Source: Streptomyces sp. Act143
Lineage (GTDB): Bacteria; Actinomycetota; Actinomycetes; Streptomycetales; Streptomycetaceae
Length of the DNA stretch: 64,000 nt
Reading direction: 5' to 3'
Assembly: GCF_003143935.1 (NCBI RefSeq)
Contig: NZ_QFRX01000001.1
Coordinates: 3,694,162-3,758,161, forward strand
In this document: in pieces, positions 15,611 through 24,597 of the stretch
Position numbering within the stretch: the first letter of the stretch is position 1
Layout of the letters: each line of letters begins with the position of its first letter
Notes under the pieces: generated by a model
The model's database searches: none
Seen by the model: the letters and a program-made list of their open reading frames with translations, nothing else
What the model was told of the DNA's origin: nothing
Position numbers and translations under genes: made by a program

Positions 15611-15706
15611 ATGGTGGAGGGCTGTGGCAGGTGACGGAGGGGCGTGGCAGGTGACGGAGGGGCGTGGCAGGTGACGGAGGGGCGTGGCAGGTGGTGAAGG
15701 GGTAGC
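15611..15706. repeat. 20-bp tandem repeat array
   Basis: Unit GTGACGGAGGGGCGTGGCAG occurs three times exactly (15631-15690) with degenerate copies before and after. It is non-coding and lies between the convergent ketosynthase and ku genes. Confidence 0.85.
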
Positions 15707-15720
15707 GGGCCGCGCGGGAG

Positions 15721-15762
15721 CCGGGTCCCGGGTGCCGGGTCCCGGGTGCCGGGTCCCGGGTC
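15721..15762. repeat. 14-bp tandem repeat array at the ku stop
   Basis: Unit CCGGGTCCCGGGTG is repeated three times (15721-15734, 15735-15748, 15749-15762, the last with one change). The array runs into the ku stop codon. Each unit is nearly self-complementary, so the array could fold into a GC-rich terminator. Confidence 0.8.
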
Positions 15763-16810
15763 AGGCCGAGCGTTTGCGGGTGGTCGTCTTCTTCGCCGGG
15801 GTCTTCTTCGTCGTCGAGGTCGCCGTCGACGACGCCGTCTTCTTCGTGGCCGTCTTCTTCGCCGCTGTCTTCTTCGCCGCCGTGGACTTCTTCGTCGATG
15901 CCGATGCCGATGCCGATGTCGATGCCGTCTTCTTCGCCGCCGTCCTCGAGGTCGACTTCCTGCCGGTGGCCGGCTTCGGGGTCGTGCGGGACGGCTTGCG
16001 TTGCGGGAGTTGTCTGACCTCGGCCGGCTCCTCGCCCCGCGACTCCTTCGCCTCGCGCACGCTCTTCTCCAGCGCCGCCATGAGGTCGAGGACCTTGCCG
16101 CCGCGCGCCGGTTCCGGGGTCTCCGGCGGGGTCTCGCCGGCCGCCTTCGCGGCGACGACCTCCTCCAGGGCCTCGCGGTACTCGTCGTGCAGGTCCTCCA
16201 GGTCGATCTCGCCCAGGGTGTCCATGAGGGCGTCGGCGAGGTCGAGTTCCTTGTCGTTGACGGTGACCTTCGTGTCCGGGGCGACGCCCTGCGGGGCCCG
16301 CACCTCGTCCGGCCACAGCAGGCCGTGCATCGCGATCGCGTCGTCGACCACCCGCAGCATGCCGAGCCGTTCCCGCCCGCGCAGCGCGAACTTGGCGATC
16401 GCCACCTTGTTGCTGCGCTTCAGCGCCTCCCGCAGGAGGGTGTACGGCTTCGCCGCGGGGGCGCCGCCGGCCGCGAGGTAGTACGCGGCGTCCATCTGGA
16501 GCGGGTCGATCCGGTCGGCCGGCACGAAGGCCACGATCTCGATCGTCTTGGCCGTCGGGAGCGGAAGGTGGGACAGGTCCTCGTCGGTGATGGGGACGAT
16601 CGTGCCGTCCGAGTCCTCGTATCCCTTGCCGATCTCCGCCCCGCTGACCTCCTTCTCCTCCAGCTCGCAGACCTTGCGGTAGCGGATGCGGCCGCCGTCC
16701 TCCAGATGGATCTGGCGGAAGGAGATCGAGTGGCTCTCGGTGGCGTTGACCAGCTTGATCGGGATGCTGACCAGGCCGAACGAGATCGCGCCGTTCCATA
16801 TGGATCGCAC
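15761..16810 (-). CDS. ku: Ku protein (NHEJ end-binding) with H1-like tail
   Basis: ATG 16810 gives 349 aa. The N-terminus MRSIWNGAISFGLVSIPIKL is the classic bacterial Ku start, and the Ku core continues to about residue 255. The last 90 residues are a Lys/Ala/Thr-rich tail with repeats of TAAKK, ATKK and STKK type, like eukaryotic H1 and the extended tails of some actinobacterial Ku proteins. Such tails add DNA binding and mobility. The homodimer holds double-strand break ends and recruits the ligase/polymerase. It is divergent from the LigD polymerase gene with 62 bp between starts, so both share one promoter region. Confidence 0.95.
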   Translation of the reverse strand: MRSIWNGAISFGLVSIPIKLVNATESHSISFRQIHLEDGGRIRYRKVCELEEKEVSGAEIGKGYEDSDGTIVPITDEDLSHLPLPTAKTIEIVAFVPADRIDPLQMDAAYYLAAGGAPAAKPYTLLREALKRSNKVAIAKFALRGRERLGMLRVVDDAIAMHGLLWPDEVRAPQGVAPDTKVTVNDKELDLADALMDTLGEIDLEDLHDEYREALEEVVAAKAAGETPPETPEPARGGKVLDLMAALEKSVREAKESRGEEPAEVRQLPQRKPSRTTPKPATGRKSTSRTAAKKTASTSASASASTKKSTAAKKTAAKKTATKKTASSTATSTTKKTPAKKTTTRKRSA

Positions 16811-16872
16811 GGTCAGTACCCTTTCGACGCTTAGCGGGCGGTATCGGGTGGTTTGCGTGAGATTCTCATCGT

Positions 16873-17754
16873 ATGACGCCTATCACGGAGGTGGCGGGGC
16901 GCCGGCTCGCGCTCAGCAACCTGGAGAAGGTGCTGTATCCCGCGACCGGGTTCACCAAGGGTGAGGTGCTGCACTACTACGCCACCACCGCCGACGCCCT
17001 GCTCCCCCACCTGCGCGACCGGCCGGTGTCCTTCCTGCGCTACCCGGACGGGCCCGGCGGGCAGGTGTTCTTCGCCAAGAACGTGCCGCCGGGTGCGCCC
17101 GACTGGGTCACCACCGCCGAGGTGCCGCGGTCGGAGGGGCCGGCGCGGATGGTCGTCGTCCAGGACCTGGCGTCGCTGATGTGGGCGGCGAACCTCGTCA
17201 CCGAGTTCCACACCCCGCAGTGGGTCGTCGGGGCGCCGGAGCGGGCCGACCGGATCGTCTTCGATCTCGATCCGGGGCCGCCCGCCTCCGTCGTCGAGTG
17301 CTGCGAGGTCGCGCTGTGGCTGCGGGAGCGGCTCGCGGCGGACGGGATCACGGCGTACGCCAAGACGTCCGGGTCGAAGGGGCTGCATCTGCTGGCGGCG
17401 GTGGGGCCGACCCCCTCCGAACGGGTGACGGAGTACGCCAAGGGGCTCGCCGTCGCCGCCGAACGGGCGATGCCGAAGCTCGTCGTGCACCGGATGACGC
17501 GGAGCCTGCGTCCCGGGAAGGTGTTCGTCGACTGGAGCCAGAACGCGGCCCGGAAGACGACCGCGGCCCCCTACACCCTGCGCGCCCGCCCGGAGCCCGC
17601 CGTCTCCGCGCCGGTCACCTGGGAGGAGGTCGAGGAGTGCCGGTCGGCCCGTCACCTCACCTTTCTGGCAACGGACATGGCGCCTCGGATCCAGGACTAC
17701 GGCGATCTGCTCGCGCCGCTCTTCGACGCCGGTGCCGCGGGGTCGCTGCCCTGA
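16873..17754 (+). CDS. ligD: LigD-type polymerase/primase domain (NHEJ)
   Basis: ATG 16873 gives 293 aa, only the polymerase module of LigD. It has the archaeo-eukaryotic primase fold signature: FFAKNVPPGAPDWV, VFDLDPGPPASV (catalytic Asp-x-Asp), TSGSKGLHL, then KVFVDWSQN (third Asp). It fills gaps with NTPs or dNTPs at Ku-bound ends. No ligase or phosphoesterase domain is attached or adjacent, so ligation needs a separate ATP-dependent ligase elsewhere, as is common in Streptomyces. Divergent pairing with ku supports the function. The symbol follows the family; the protein is not full LigD. Confidence 0.93.
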   Translation: MTPITEVAGRRLALSNLEKVLYPATGFTKGEVLHYYATTADALLPHLRDRPVSFLRYPDGPGGQVFFAKNVPPGAPDWVTTAEVPRSEGPARMVVVQDLASLMWAANLVTEFHTPQWVVGAPERADRIVFDLDPGPPASVVECCEVALWLRERLAADGITAYAKTSGSKGLHLLAAVGPTPSERVTEYAKGLAVAAERAMPKLVVHRMTRSLRPGKVFVDWSQNAARKTTAAPYTLRARPEPAVSAPVTWEEVEECRSARHLTFLATDMAPRIQDYGDLLAPLFDAGAAGSLP

Positions 17755-17856
17755 CCCGGTTCGCGGTCGTCCTGGCTTCGCGCTCGGTGCCCAGGGGCAC
17801 AGATGGTGATCAATGGGGGTATCTCTCATCGAATCACCGAAGGAGCAGCCACCGGC

Positions 17857-19152
17857 ATGCGAGCACGACCACCCTCCGGCACCCGCGCCCACACCCTCCG
17901 CCGAGCCCTCCTCGTCGGACTCACCGCCTTCGCCCTCTCCGCCGCGCAGGCCCCGGCCACGGTGCCCGAGAAGGGTCCCGGCGCCGACGTCGTCACCGAC
18001 TGGAACAGCACCGCCGTCGCCGTGATCGCCGATGACGCCAGGCGGCCGAGCGCCGAGCCGTTCCTCTGGTACGGCTTCGTCCATGCCGCCGTCTACAACG
18101 CGGTCGCCGGCATCGAGGGCCGGTACGCGGAGTACAAGTGGGACGTACGAGGCCCCCGGCACGCCTCCTCCGAGGCCGCCGCCGCCACGGCCGCGCGGCG
18201 GGTGCTGCTCACCTACTTCCCGGCGTCCAAGGTGCGCATCGAGAAGGCCTACGCCGCCTCCCTCGCGAAGATCCCCGACGGCAGGGCCGAGAAGGCGGGC
18301 GTCCGCTTCGGGGAGCGGGCCGCCGAGCGGCTGATCGAGCTGCGCGAGGAGGACGGGCGCGGGGAGAGGGTGACGTTCGCCCCGGAGCCCGGACCGGGTG
18401 TCTGGCGCCCGGCCCCGCCGGACCACGGCCCCGCCGTCAATGCCTGGCTGGGCAAGGTGCGGCCGATGCTCTCCGACGACCCGGAGCAGTTCATGCCGGG
18501 TCCGCCGCCCGCGCTGACCTCGCGGCGGTACGCCCGCGATCTCGCCGAGACGAAGGCGATGGGCGCGAAGAACAGCACCCGGCGCAGCGCGCGGCAGACC
18601 GAGACCGCGCTGTTCTTCTCGCACCCGCTGCCCCAGCAGCTCCAGGCCGGGTTCCGCGATCACGTCACCCGGCACCATCTCGACATCGTCGACGCCGCCC
18701 GGCTCTTCGCCGCGGTGAACACCGCGGCCGCCGACGCGACGATCACCACGTGGAACGCCAAGTTCACCTACGCCCTCTGGCGGCCGATCCACGCGGTCCG
18801 GCTCGCCGGCACCGACGGCAATCCGGCCACGGTGGCCGACCCGGACTGGGAGCCGCTGCTGCGCACGCCCCCGTATCCGGAGTACATCGGCGGGCACTGC
18901 GCCAATGACGGCGCCGTGATGGCCGTACTCGACCGGCTGACCGGCGGGGACATCGACCTGCGGCTGTCGTCGGCGCCGACCGGGACGACCCGGACGTACC
19001 GGAGGTCGGCCGATTTCCACCGGGACACGATCGACGCCCGGATCTGGAGCGGCATCCACTTCCGCACCGCCGACGAGGTCGGCACCCGGGTCGGCAGGGA
19101 CATCGGCGACTGGGCGGTGGACCACTACTTCCGGCCGCTGCACCACCGTTGA
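17857..19152 (+). CDS. Secreted vanadium haloperoxidase-like / PAP2 protein
   Basis: ATG 17857 follows GAAGGAGC and starts a signal peptide (RRALLVGLTAFALSAAQA, about residues 15-32). 431 aa. The vanadate/phosphate pocket is recognisable: K-x6-R in KFTYALWRPIHAVR, a second motif YPEYIGGHCAND, and ARIWSGIHFRTAD with the third Arg and the imidazole His. The second motif has Gly-Gly-His where haloperoxidases have Ser-Gly-His, so a vanadate-contacting Ser is missing. Halogenation is therefore uncertain, and a phosphatase or other activity is possible. It is probably exported. It stands alone, next to NHEJ genes, with no biosynthetic partner in view. Confidence 0.85.
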   Translation: MRARPPSGTRAHTLRRALLVGLTAFALSAAQAPATVPEKGPGADVVTDWNSTAVAVIADDARRPSAEPFLWYGFVHAAVYNAVAGIEGRYAEYKWDVRGPRHASSEAAAATAARRVLLTYFPASKVRIEKAYAASLAKIPDGRAEKAGVRFGERAAERLIELREEDGRGERVTFAPEPGPGVWRPAPPDHGPAVNAWLGKVRPMLSDDPEQFMPGPPPALTSRRYARDLAETKAMGAKNSTRRSARQTETALFFSHPLPQQLQAGFRDHVTRHHLDIVDAARLFAAVNTAAADATITTWNAKFTYALWRPIHAVRLAGTDGNPATVADPDWEPLLRTPPYPEYIGGHCANDGAVMAVLDRLTGGDIDLRLSSAPTGTTRTYRRSADFHRDTIDARIWSGIHFRTADEVGTRVGRDIGDWAVDHYFRPLHHR

Positions 19153-19183
19153 GGCGGGCGCTGACGCCGTGCCGTACGGCGGG

Positions 19184-19990
19184 TCAGCCGGCGGACGTCC
19201 AGGTGGTGCGGTCGCGCGCCATCGCGTGCAGCGCCTCCACGTCCGCCGGTTTCAGCACTCCGCCGAGCCGGGCCAGGCCCGCCACCTCCGTGTCGTCGAT
19301 GACCCGGACCTCGCGCAGCGGGGCGGTGATCCGTACGTCCGCCGGGCCGACGAGGGCGAGGACCGGGTGGACCTCGGCGGTCAGGGCGTAGGAGGCGCGG
19401 TCGGCGTCGGCGCGGACGCGGCGCAGCAGCGGGTCGGGGTCGTGGCGGCCCAGGGTGACCGTGGGGTCGGCGACCGTCACCCGCTGCTTGCGGGCGTACA
19501 GCGTGTGGATCGCGAACAGGCCGCCCGGGCCGATGGCCAGGTGGTGGACGCGGTCGCCGCCGGGCAGGGGCACCGAGTGCAGGGCGTGCCAGCCCGCCCC
19601 GTCGAGCTGGTCGAGGGCCTCGCCCACCGCCTGCTCGGCCAGCAGGGCCCTGCGGCGCGGGTCGGGGCGGAGCCGGTGCGGCGGGCCCGGGTCGCGGTCC
19701 AGGGCGATCTGGAGGGCCTCGCCGGGGCGGTTGGGCGCCAGGTCGTCGTCCGGGTGGAGGGTGAGCCGGGCCAGTTCCGCGGGCGTCGGGACGGGCGGCG
19801 GTCCCACCGCCACCGGGCCCGTCAGGAACGGGCCGAGGACCTCCAGCACGTCGTCCCGGCGCTCCTCGCTGAGCAGGTTCACCCGGGCCGCCTCCCTGTC
19901 GTACCAGGCGACGTTCCGTCCGTCCGTCAGGCACACGTAGAGCCGCTCCTGGCCGTGCCGCCAGGTCGGTATGACGCGCAGTCCGCTCAT
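19184..19990 (-). CDS. NERD-domain protein
   Basis: ATG 19990 is preceded by AGGGGTGATG and gives 268 aa. Residues about 115-200 look like a NERD (nuclease-related) domain: LDQLDGAGWHALHSVPLPGG, DRVHHLAIGPGGLFAIHTLY, then RKQRVTV. The usual active-site pattern (D near GDIDHV, then E/Q-x-K) is partly replaced, since D is kept in GDRVHH and K in ARKQR. The N-terminal 60 residues (LYVCLTDGRNVAWYDRE) are a separate small domain common to Streptomyces NERD proteins. Role in nucleic acid processing is inferred from the family only. Confidence 0.7.
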   Translation of the reverse strand: MSGLRVIPTWRHGQERLYVCLTDGRNVAWYDREAARVNLLSEERRDDVLEVLGPFLTGPVAVGPPPVPTPAELARLTLHPDDDLAPNRPGEALQIALDRDPGPPHRLRPDPRRRALLAEQAVGEALDQLDGAGWHALHSVPLPGGDRVHHLAIGPGGLFAIHTLYARKQRVTVADPTVTLGRHDPDPLLRRVRADADRASYALTAEVHPVLALVGPADVRITAPLREVRVIDDTEVAGLARLGGVLKPADVEALHAMARDRTTWTSAG

Positions 19991-20104
19991 GCACCATCAC
20001 CCCTTGACCATGGGAACAGGCGGGGTGCTCCAGGGGCAAGAAGGCGGTTACCTTTGGGGATGGTTGGGAGGGTGGTTGGGTGTGGGGAGTTGGGGAGGCG
20101 TTAT

Positions 20105-20611
20105 TTGCGTACCCGCAGGAAGCAGCCCGACGTACCGGCCCCGGACCGTCCCTGGGATGAGATCGTGCCCGGACTGTGGATGGGCGGGCACGAGTTCAAG
20201 GGGCACTCGGGGCAACTGGAGTTCGCCGTCGTCAGGGACGAGTTCGATCTCGTCCAGACCCTGCTGAGACTGCCGGGGCACGGGCCCGACCCCGGCGTGG
20301 AGCATCATGTGTGGCCGATACCCGACGGGCCACTGGACGGCACCCAGCTCGCGGGGGTGATCCGGCTGGCACAGGCCGCGAGCGAAGCGATCGACGAGGG
20401 CCGCAGGGTCCTCGTCCGCTGTTATCACGGCTACAACCGCTCGGGGCTGGTCGTGGCGCACGCCCTGGTCCGGGCGGGGCACTCCGCCGAGGAGGCGATC
20501 CGGGTGATCCGGGCCCGCCGTTCGCCCTGGGCGCTGCACAACGACCTGTTCGTCGACTATCTGCGGGCGGGCCTGCCGACCGCGCGGCTGCTGGAGGAGC
20601 TGGCCGAATAG
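20105..20611 (+). CDS. Tyrosine/dual-specificity phosphatase-like protein
   Basis: A TTG start at 20105 is chosen because GGAGG lies 6 nt upstream. An in-frame ATG at 20060 has no binding site. 168 aa. The signature loop VRCYHGYNRSGL gives the C-x5-R motif of cysteine phosphatases. The N-terminal EIVPGLWMGGHEF resembles the start of DSP-type domains, and LPGHGPDPGVEHHVWPIPDG resembles the general-acid loop region. It likely dephosphorylates Tyr or Ser/Thr residues, or phospho-lipids. Its substrate is unknown. It is divergent from the NERD gene. Confidence 0.8.
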   Translation: MRTRRKQPDVPAPDRPWDEIVPGLWMGGHEFKGHSGQLEFAVVRDEFDLVQTLLRLPGHGPDPGVEHHVWPIPDGPLDGTQLAGVIRLAQAASEAIDEGRRVLVRCYHGYNRSGLVVAHALVRAGHSAEEAIRVIRARRSPWALHNDLFVDYLRAGLPTARLLEELAE

Positions 20612-20735
20612 TTACCGTCCTGGACGGGTGCGCAAAAAGGACTTCCGTACGAATAAGGTGTACGGGCCGGCAGTCGTCCCCCGTCGCCCTGTCCGTACCG
20701 TCCGCGTCTTCCGTCCCGTCCGCCTCTGGAGCACA

Positions 20736-21440
20736 GTGCCACGCCCCGTCCGATCCGTCCTCGTCACCGCCCTGCTGCTGGCCACCGCCGCGGGCTGCGG
20801 TGACGCGGGCGGACTCCAGGGCGCGGGGCCCACCCCGACGGCGACGAGCCCGGCCAAGCTGTGGCCGCAGCTGACCCCGGCGTCCAGCCCCGCGTGGAAC
20901 TACGACGACGGCGAGTCCGAGGTGGTGAAGGGCGTCACCGTGCCGGACGACGACGTCCGCAAGGTGGACCCGGTGGCCGTCGTGCGGGCGGAGATCCGCC
21001 GGCACCCGGACAGCTACTCCGGGTCCAAGGCCACCTACCGTGAGACGACCCGCCGGATGGCCTACTGCGGCAGGACCCCGGCGGACAGCCGTTGCCCGGT
21101 GCTCAAGGCGTACTACCGCGACCTGACCGGGGACGGGCACCCGGATCTGACGCTCGGCTTCCGGCTGCTGCCCGGCAACCAGACCGCCGTCCGGGTCTAC
21201 ACCGTGCAGGGCGGCCGGCTGGTCCAGGTCATGAACAACGACGACGCCGTGAGCGGGGTCGAGCTGGCCGGGCACTCGGTGATCATCCACGCCCCCTCCG
21301 ACCTCGCGGACTACGAGTACCGCTTCCAGTGGACCTGGGACCCGGAGCAGCACGTCATGCTGCTCACCCATGACGAGATGCTGCACATCGGCAAGCGGCG
21401 GCCGGCCTCGCCCACGCCTGCTCCGTCGGTGAGCCCCTGA
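20736..21440 (+). CDS. Lipoprotein upstream of an orphan histidine kinase
   Basis: GTG 20736 has GGAG 5 nt upstream. 234 aa. A lipobox LATAAGC follows a short signal peptide, so the mature protein should be anchored on the outer face of the membrane at the Cys near residue 22. The body has an FG-GAP-like DLTGDGHPDLTLGF strand-loop. Its stop overlaps the ATG of the histidine kinase gene (ATGA), so the two are coupled. This resembles the CseA-CseC arrangement of the SigE cell-envelope system, where a lipoprotein modulates the kinase. That analogy is inference, and no response regulator or sigma gene is next to it. Confidence 0.75.
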   Translation: MPRPVRSVLVTALLLATAAGCGDAGGLQGAGPTPTATSPAKLWPQLTPASSPAWNYDDGESEVVKGVTVPDDDVRKVDPVAVVRAEIRRHPDSYSGSKATYRETTRRMAYCGRTPADSRCPVLKAYYRDLTGDGHPDLTLGFRLLPGNQTAVRVYTVQGGRLVQVMNNDDAVSGVELAGHSVIIHAPSDLADYEYRFQWTWDPEQHVMLLTHDEMLHIGKRRPASPTPAPSVSP

Positions 21441-22690
21441 TGAGGCTCGCGCTTCCCCGGTGGAGCGGCACGCTCGCCCTCAAGGCCGCCGCGTTCATCA
21501 CCGTCATGTGCTGTGCGCTGGCCGCGCTGCTCGGCATCCTGGTGCATGTCTCGGTGACGAACCAGACCGTCGGCCAGGCCCGCGACCTGGCGCTGTCCCG
21601 GCTGGCGGACGCGACCGATGCCTACGAGGCCGGGGAGACCCTGCTGCCGGGCGCGGGCGTCGATCCGCCGGGGCTGCCCGCGTCGCTGCGGGCGCTGGCG
21701 GTGTCGGGCGACCGCGGCACGGTGGTCGCCGACCACGACGGGCGCCCCACGATGTGGGCGGCCGGGCCGGCCGACGGCGACCGGGCGCTCGCCGTCGTCG
21801 TCGACTACTCCCAGCAGGCCCGCACGATCAACGCCCTGGACCGGGCGATCCTGTGGTCCTCGGCGCTCGCCATCGGGGCGACGCTGCTGGTGGGCGCGTT
21901 CGCGGTGACCCGGGTGACCCGGCGGCTGCACGCCACCGCCCGGGTGGCGCGGCGGATCAGCGGCGGTGACCTGGACGCGCGCGTCGACGACCCCCGCACG
22001 AAGGACCCGTCACGGCCGCAGGACGAGGTGGCCGCGGTCGCCGCCGCGCTGGACTCCATGGCGGCCTCGTTGCAGAGCAAGCTACTGAGCGAGCAGCGGT
22101 TCACCGCGGACGTGGCGCACGAGCTGCGCACCCCGCTGACGGGGCTGCACGCGGCGGCGGAGCTGCTGCCGCCGGGGCGGCCGACGGAGCTGGTCCGGGA
22201 CCGGGTGGCCGCGCTGCGGACGCTGACGGAGGACCTGCTGGAGATCTCGCGTCTCGACACCGGGCGGGAACGGCTGGATCTGGACGCGGTGCCGCTGGGG
22301 GCGCTGGCGGAGCGGGTGGTGCGGGCGTCGGGGACCGACACGGAGGTCAGGGTCGTGCGGAGTGTCGTCGTCGAGACGGATCGGCGGCGGCTGGAGCGGG
22401 TGCTGGGGAACCTGGTGGCCAACGCGCACCGGCACGGTGGACCGCCGGTGGTCCTGACGGTCGACGGGCCCGTGGTGAGCGTCCGGGATCACGGGGACGG
22501 GTATCCGGAGTACCTCGTCGAGCACGGGCCGCAGCGGTTCCGTACGGAGGGCGGCGCCAAGGGGCACGGGCTGGGGCTGACCATCGCGGTCGGGCAGGCG
22601 GAGGTGCTGGGGGCGGAGCTGAGTTTCCGCAACGCCGACGACGGAGGAGCCGTCGCTGTCCTCACCCTGCGCGGTTCCCCGCGGCCCTGA
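21440..22690 (+). CDS. Orphan sensor histidine kinase
   Basis: 416 aa, starting within the previous stop codon. Two membrane helices (about 15-40 and 135-158) enclose an extracellular sensor of about 95 residues, followed by a HAMP linker (RVARRISGGDLDARV). The catalytic core has the phospho-acceptor His in VAHELRTPLTGL, the N box LGNLVANAHRHGG, and G boxes RDHGDGYPEY and GHGLGLTI. It should autophosphorylate in response to an envelope signal, probably detected with the coupled lipoprotein. No response regulator is within several kilobases, so the partner is unlinked. Confidence 0.88.
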   Translation: MRLALPRWSGTLALKAAAFITVMCCALAALLGILVHVSVTNQTVGQARDLALSRLADATDAYEAGETLLPGAGVDPPGLPASLRALAVSGDRGTVVADHDGRPTMWAAGPADGDRALAVVVDYSQQARTINALDRAILWSSALAIGATLLVGAFAVTRVTRRLHATARVARRISGGDLDARVDDPRTKDPSRPQDEVAAVAAALDSMAASLQSKLLSEQRFTADVAHELRTPLTGLHAAAELLPPGRPTELVRDRVAALRTLTEDLLEISRLDTGRERLDLDAVPLGALAERVVRASGTDTEVRVVRSVVVETDRRRLERVLGNLVANAHRHGGPPVVLTVDGPVVSVRDHGDGYPEYLVEHGPQRFRTEGGAKGHGLGLTIAVGQAEVLGAELSFRNADDGGAVAVLTLRGSPRP

Positions 22691-22787
22691 AGCGCGTTCT
22701 CCTATGGCCCAGTGTGAAAGGCGGCCCCCGGACACCCCTCCTAATGTGGCGATTAGTCACGTTCGACCCCTTCGTGGAGGTTCCCCC

Positions 22788-23159
22788 ATGTCCCTGCGGT
22801 CACGTCTCTCCATATCCCTCGCCGCCGGCGCTCTGCTCGCCGCCGCTGCCGCCGTCCCCGCCGTCGCGAACGACGACTGGGAGGACCACCGCAGCGACTG
22901 GGGGCACCACCACCCGGAGAACCCGCGCCTGTACAAGGGCGTCGTCACCGCGAGCACGCTGAATCTGCGCAGCGCGCCGAACCGCGGGTCGCAGATCATC
23001 CGGACCGCGCACAAGGGCGAGATCGTCTCGATCTTCTGCAAGACGCCCGGCCAGACCGTCGGCAGCAACCCCCTCTGGTACCTCCTCACGGACGGCACCT
23101 GGGCCTGGGGCGCCGCGCGGTACATCGACAACATCGGGCCCGCGCCCCGCTGGTGCTGA
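22788..23159 (+). CDS. Secreted SH3-domain protein
   Basis: ATG 22788 follows TGGAGG. 123 aa. A clear signal peptide (SLAAGALLAAAAAVPAVA, cleavage about residue 27) is followed by a His/Asp-rich linker (DDWEDHRSDWGHHHPE) that may bind metal. A bacterial SH3 domain occupies about 48-120 (TASTLNLRSAPNRGSQII start, TDGTWAWGAARYI end). Such proteins usually bind peptidoglycan or cell-wall peptides. Two cysteines could form a disulfide. It lies just before the SEDS/PBP pair, which suits a wall-related role. Confidence 0.82.
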   Translation: MSLRSRLSISLAAGALLAAAAAVPAVANDDWEDHRSDWGHHHPENPRLYKGVVTASTLNLRSAPNRGSQIIRTAHKGEIVSIFCKTPGQTVGSNPLWYLLTDGTWAWGAARYIDNIGPAPRWC

Positions 23160-23235
23160 CCCCCGTGCCGGACGCCGCGCTGACACCACGGGCAAACAGG
23201 TAAGACATCACGCCCTATTTGGGTAGGTTCCGGAC

Positions 23236-24597
23236 ATGACCAAGGCCGGAACCACCGTGGTTCGAGCGGATCCCCCCGCTCCCGCCGTCCGCCTCCCCCG
23301 GCGCCGGGGCATCGAACTCGCCCTCATCGTCGTCGCCGTACTGCTCTCCGTGTACGGCTACTGCGCGGTCGGCCTCGCCCGACACGGCACCGTCCCACCC
23401 GGCGCCGCCGGTTACGGCGCCGGGCTCGGTGTGCTCGCGCTGGTCGCACATCTCGCGGTGCGCTACCGGGCGCCGTACGCCGATCCGCTGCTCCTGCCGA
23501 TCGGCGTGCTGCTCAACGGCCTCGGCCTGGTCCTCATCTACCGGCTCGACCTGGAGACCCCGGGCGACCGGGCCGCGCCCACCCAACTCGTGTGGTCCAC
23601 GGTCGGCGTGGCGCTGTTCATCGTGACCGTGCTGTTCCTGCGGGACTACCGGGTGCTCGACCGCTACTCCTACGTCTGTGTCGCCGCGGCCCTCGCACTG
23701 CTCGTCCTGCCCATCGCCTTCCCGGCCGTGAACGGGGCCCGGATCTGGGTGCGCATCGCCGGATTCTCCATCCAGCCGGGCGAGTTCGCGAAGGTGCTCC
23801 TCGCGGTGTTCTTCGCCGCCTATCTCGCCGCCAACCGCCACACGCTCGCCTGTGCCGGACGCCGGATCTGGTGGCTCCAGCTGCCCACCGGGCGGGTGCT
23901 CGGGCCGGTCGTCGCGATCTGGCTGCTGAGTGTGGTGGTGCTGGTCCTGGAACGGGACCTCGGTACGTCGTTGCTGTTCTTCGGGCTGTTCGTGGTGCTG
24001 CTGTACGTCGCCACCGGGCGGACCGGATGGATCGCGGTGGGGCTGCTGCTGGCCTCGCTGGGCGCGGTCGCCGTGGGCTGGCTGGAACCGCATGTGCACA
24101 GCAGGGTGCAGGACTGGCTGCATCCGTTCGCCACCATCGAGGCCGGTCAGGGCCCCAATCAGCTCTCGCAGTCGCTGTTCGCGTTCGCCGCGGGCGGCAC
24201 GATGGGCACCGGGCTCGGACTCGGGCACTCGATCCTCATCGGCTTCGCCGCCAAGTCGGACTTCATCCTGGCGACGGCCGGGGAGGAGCTGGGACTGGCC
24301 GGCCTGTCGGCGATCTTCCTGCTGTACGCGCTGCTGGTGGAGCGCGGCTACCGGGCGGGGCTGAGCCTGCGCGACCCCTTCGGGCGGCTGCTCGCGATCG
24401 GGCTGGCGTCGATCGTGGCGTTGCAGGTGTTCGTCATCGCGGGCGGGGTGACCGGGCTGATCCCGCTGACCGGCATGGCGATGCCGTTCCTGGCCCAGGG
24501 CGGGTCGTCGGTGGTGACCAACTGGGCGATCGTGGCCCTGCTGATCCGGGTGAGCGACTCCGCCCGCAGCCAGTACGACGGGGAGGTCGCCGCATGA
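23236..24597 (+). CDS. SEDS-family peptidoglycan polymerase (FtsW/RodA/SpoVE)
   Basis: ATG 23236 gives 453 aa with about ten to twelve membrane helices. SEDS landmarks are visible: NGARIWVRIAGFSIQPGEFA, the catalytic-region Asp in LERDLGTSLLFF, and the C-terminal TGMAMPFLAQGGSSVV. SEDS proteins polymerise lipid II glycan strands together with a class B PBP, and the next gene overlaps by 4 bp and encodes one. It is a second SEDS pair distinct from the usual one near pknB, so a role at a particular growth stage or in sporulation is possible. That is inference. Confidence 0.92.
   Translation: MTKAGTTVVRADPPAPAVRLPRRRGIELALIVVAVLLSVYGYCAVGLARHGTVPPGAAGYGAGLGVLALVAHLAVRYRAPYADPLLLPIGVLLNGLGLVLIYRLDLETPGDRAAPTQLVWSTVGVALFIVTVLFLRDYRVLDRYSYVCVAAALALLVLPIAFPAVNGARIWVRIAGFSIQPGEFAKVLLAVFFAAYLAANRHTLACAGRRIWWLQLPTGRVLGPVVAIWLLSVVVLVLERDLGTSLLFFGLFVVLLYVATGRTGWIAVGLLLASLGAVAVGWLEPHVHSRVQDWLHPFATIEAGQGPNQLSQSLFAFAAGGTMGTGLGLGHSILIGFAAKSDFILATAGEELGLAGLSAIFLLYALLVERGYRAGLSLRDPFGRLLAIGLASIVALQVFVIAGGVTGLIPLTGMAMPFLAQGGSSVVTNWAIVALLIRVSDSARSQYDGEVAA

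Noticed and set aside
15835..15930. Repeats of GATGCC and CTTCTTCG type in ku
   Set aside because: They encode the Lys/Ala/Ser tail of Ku.
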